This document shows, one piece after another, positions 6,078 to 7,949 of a stretch of 7,949 bases of DNA. The number at the start of each line of letters is the position of its first letter. Within the stretch, counting starts at the first letter, position 1. A model generated the notes under the pieces. That model did no database searches, was not told the DNA's origin, and worked only from the letters and a program-made list of their open reading frames with translations. The translations under genes were made by a program, and so were the position numbers. The stretch comes from RGIG8782 sp017475895 (lineage in GTDB: Bacteria; Pseudomonadota; Alphaproteobacteria; Rickettsiales; UBA1997), in contig CAMVHP010000043.1 of the NCBI GenBank assembly GCA_947167315.1, positions 1 through 7,949 of the forward strand. The letters run 5' to 3'.

Positions 6078-7127
6078 CTATTCCTCAACGTTAATATTTA
6101 AAATGTTTTTACAGTAGGTTATAAACGGCGTTTTTAGGCTTTTGCATAATTTACAGAACGTTTTTTTATTCATATTGTTTACATTAACCAGCATATTTTG
6201 TATATTATCTACAGCCTCTTTTTCAGTTTTGAACGTTTTAACCAACTCGTTGAATTCCGTGGCAAATTTATGTCCCATACACTTACCGCAGGATTCTTTT
6301 TCATAAAAGTTTCCCAATCTCTGTAGAAATGTTAAGAAATTTCTTTTATTTTTGTCAAATATCTCTATAGATCCGCAACCGGTTATGACATTGTCCTTTA
6401 TTTGTTTACCATCATAAACCGGGCCACTGGCACTACCACCCACCTGAACATAAAAATCAAAGTCCGGTAAAAGATTACTGTTTTTTAATATGTCATATAT
6501 GCTGTCTTCGTTTTTATGTCTTACAACAACTTTTTGTTTGCCAAAATTTGAAGAGAAACCGTCGCCAAAGATTCCTGTAAATCTACTGAAATCCCAATTG
6601 TCATCTAATGTTCTAGCTATGTCGTAGAAAGTTTCAACATTGTTCATCATTGTTGGTTTTTCAAATAGCCCCTTAACAACTGTCCTGTGTGTTCTGGGTT
6701 TTGGTTGTGCGGTTCCGGTCTCGATTATGTTCATTAAAGCACTTGCCTCACCTCCAATATAGCATGGATTTTCAATACTTATATGAAATTTTATTCCACT
6801 CCACTTGTAGTTATTTATATACCTGAAGAGTTGTGGCTGTAGTTCGTTAAGATAGTCTTGATTTATATGTATGTAAACTTCAACGTTTCTATCTAAAAAA
6901 TCAATGGCATAATTTATACCTTTAAAGACCATGTCCATATGATTTCTCCATATGTACAGATCTTTAAACAATCCAAGTTCGCCCTCGGAGGAATTAACTA
7001 TTATGTACTTTATATCACCTTCCGCTTCACTAACACCCTGCCATTTGTCTGCGGTTGGAAAACATGCGCCACCTTTACCGAACAATCCGGCAGCTCTGAT
7101 TTTATCTAATATTGTTTGTTTATTCAT
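6078..7127 (-). CDS. Stand-alone NuoF-like (complex I 51-kDa) flavoprotein, divergent
   Basis: The protein resembles the NADH- and FMN-binding 51-kDa subunit of complex I and related hydrogenase or formate dehydrogenase diaphorases, but is short (349 against about 430 residues) and has no NuoE or NuoG beside it. Matches in order: AGLFGKGGACFPTADKW (13-29, against the family's GLRGRGGAGFPTGLKW), VNSSEGELGLFKD (44-56, against NADESEPGTFKD), CYIGGEASAL (122-131, against YICGEETAL), PKPRTHRTVVKGLFEKPTMM (142-161) then NNVET (162-166), an SLBB-like segment at about 198-257, and ESCGKCMGHK (278-287) with TFCKLC (323-328). The iron-sulfur motif is CxxCxxH instead of CxxCxxC, with C325 in place of the distal Cys and an extra C328. 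Asp of NADES and the second Glu of GEET are replaced. It probably binds FMN, but NADH oxidation and an intact 4Fe-4S cluster are uncertain. No strong Shine-Dalgarno was found. Confidence 0.82.
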   Translation of the reverse strand: MNKQTILDKIRAAGLFGKGGACFPTADKWQGVSEAEGDIKYIIVNSSEGELGLFKDLYIWRNHMDMVFKGINYAIDFLDRNVEVYIHINQDYLNELQPQLFRYINNYKWSGIKFHISIENPCYIGGEASALMNIIETGTAQPKPRTHRTVVKGLFEKPTMMNNVETFYDIARTLDDNWDFSRFTGIFGDGFSSNFGKQKVVVRHKNEDSIYDILKNSNLLPDFDFYVQVGGSASGPVYDGKQIKDNVITGCGSIEIFDKNKRNFLTFLQRLGNFYEKESCGKCMGHKFATEFNELVKTFKTEKEAVDNIQNMLVNVNNMNKKTFCKLCKSLKTPFITYCKNILNINVEE

Positions 7128-7255
7128 AAAATTCTGTTGTTATTTTACTTCATAATATATTTTTTTTTATAAAAATCTATATATTTTTGTTTGTTGGGAA
7201 TTATTTAATGTTTAACGTTTAGTTATATAGTAAAAATCATAATGTTTATTTTTTG

Positions 7256-7283
7256 TTGACATTAAATTATCTAACTGTATAAT
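7256..7283 (+). promoter_or_regulatory. Strong sigma-70 type promoter of the adenosine-deaminase-like gene
   Basis: Both hexamers match consensus exactly: TTGACA at 7256-7261 and TATAAT at 7278-7283, 16 bp apart. The predicted start of transcription is near 7290, giving a leader of only about 20 nt. That leader contains GGAG at 7300-7303, six bases before the ATG. A methionine codon at 7291 is too near the transcription start to be used. No operator is evident. Confidence 0.85.
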
Positions 7284-7309
7284 ATCCGAAATGTTTATTG
7301 GAGAAAGCA

Positions 7310-7949
7310 ATGAAAGATCTACATCTACACCTATCCGGAGCAACATCCCCAGTATTACTTTTTGAGATGATTAGTGAAACCGGTATAAAGATAAAGACAA
7401 AGCAATACGAGCAATTTGTCGGAAATTTATTGATGAACGGAAAGGTCAATAACCTAGATGAGTATTTGGAAATAATACATACGATAGATGAAACGCAAAG
7501 TTCTCCAAGAGCAGTTGAGTTATCCTTTTATGATTCCTATAAAAATTGTTTTTTGGCTGGCTGTAAGTATCTGGAACTAAGATGGAACCCCTACAAAAGA
7601 AGTCAAAATTTTAAGATAGATTTGGACAAATTGATAGTATCCGCCAGAAGTGGTTACGAGAAGGCAAACTCAATATTTGGTATTGAAGGGGCTATGATAT
7701 TTTGTTTAGGTAGAGACTGTACAGAGGAACAAAACGAAGGTATTTTTAAAAAATCAATACAGTACTTCAAAAGGGGTGTAATAGGTATAGACGTGGCTGG
7801 TCCAGAGGCAAAAGTACCGTTAAAACCTGAATTTGAACAGTATTATAAAACGGCAAATGCTTTGGGTATGACCACAACAATACACTGTGGTGAACCAAAT
7901 TATGAAGGTGTAGAGGATACGTTAGCAACTATACTTGAAAGGTATAAAC
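7310..7949 (+). CDS. Adenosine deaminase family protein, 3'-truncated by window end
   Basis: This is a metal-dependent amidohydrolase of the adenosine/adenine deaminase family, which converts a 6-aminopurine substrate to its 6-oxo form with release of ammonia in purine salvage. The first 213 residues are present against about 330 in full. Visible motifs: DLHLHLSGA (3-11) with metal ligands H5 and H7, CKYLELRWNP (85-94), MIFCLGR (129-135), GIDVAGPE (159-166) and TTIHCGEPN (189-197) with metal ligand H192 and catalytic E195. The later His and Asp-Asp ligands lie beyond the window. The family's HLDG has become HLSG; that Asp contacts the ribose in mouse adenosine deaminase, so the substrate may be something other than adenosine. 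The start is fixed by GGAG at 7300-7303. The spacing after a consensus promoter suggests steady expression. Confidence 0.88.
   Translation, partial: MKDLHLHLSGATSPVLLFEMISETGIKIKTKQYEQFVGNLLMNGKVNNLDEYLEIIHTIDETQSSPRAVELSFYDSYKNCFLAGCKYLELRWNPYKRSQNFKIDLDKLIVSARSGYEKANSIFGIEGAMIFCLGRDCTEEQNEGIFKKSIQYFKRGVIGIDVAGPEAKVPLKPEFEQYYKTANALGMTTTIHCGEPNYEGVEDTLATILERYK

Noticed and set aside
7267..7449. A leftward 60-codon open frame opposite the start of the deaminase gene
   Set aside because: It is antisense to a gene with a consensus promoter, a good Shine-Dalgarno and clear family motifs.

Overview
This is an AT-rich bacterial window, roughly two-thirds A+T by eye. It looks like a Gram-negative, probably a low-GC, host-associated alphaproteobacterium. 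The evidence is the rpoA-rplQ order, an L17 ending near 'EFVE', a short L19 with 'PDFRPGDTVRV' near its start, an IF3 of ordinary proteobacterial type, and a secreted beta-barrel protein with a signal peptide and a terminal Phe. The phylum call is inference from protein resemblance; a tree would be needed. The standard code is used: Trp is TGG and no gene contains an in-frame TGA.

Layout. (1) Positions 1-44 do not fit what follows and look like a contig-edge chimera or a rearrangement. From about 45 the frame is RpoA, so rpoA lacks its N-terminus. (2) rpoA-rplQ-rplS run rightward as a tight operon closed by a clear intrinsic terminator; finding rplS here instead of with rpsP-rimM-trmD is unusual. 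(3) Two head-to-head tRNA genes, tRNA-Ser(CGA) leftward and tRNA-Cys(GCA) rightward, share a 127-bp spacer with one recognisable promoter for each. (4) A leftward operon infC-murA-(AlbA_2-domain gene) follows: translation initiation factor 3, the first committed enzyme of peptidoglycan synthesis, and a putative nucleic-acid-binding protein of unknown role. Its leader carries a perfect hairpin followed by a U-rich tract. (5) A rightward outer-membrane beta-barrel gene converges on a leftward stand-alone NuoF-like flavoprotein gene; a 19-bp perfect bidirectional terminator lies between them. (6) A promoter with consensus hexamers drives an adenosine-deaminase-family gene that runs off the right edge.

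Most of the window is housekeeping: transcription, translation and cell-wall synthesis. I see no CRISPR array, insertion sequence, integrase or phage gene. The three least ordinary items are the AlbA_2-domain gene co-directional with infC-murA, the orphan NuoF-like protein with an altered iron-sulfur motif and altered cofactor-site residues, and the hairpin leader of infC combined with its non-ATG start.
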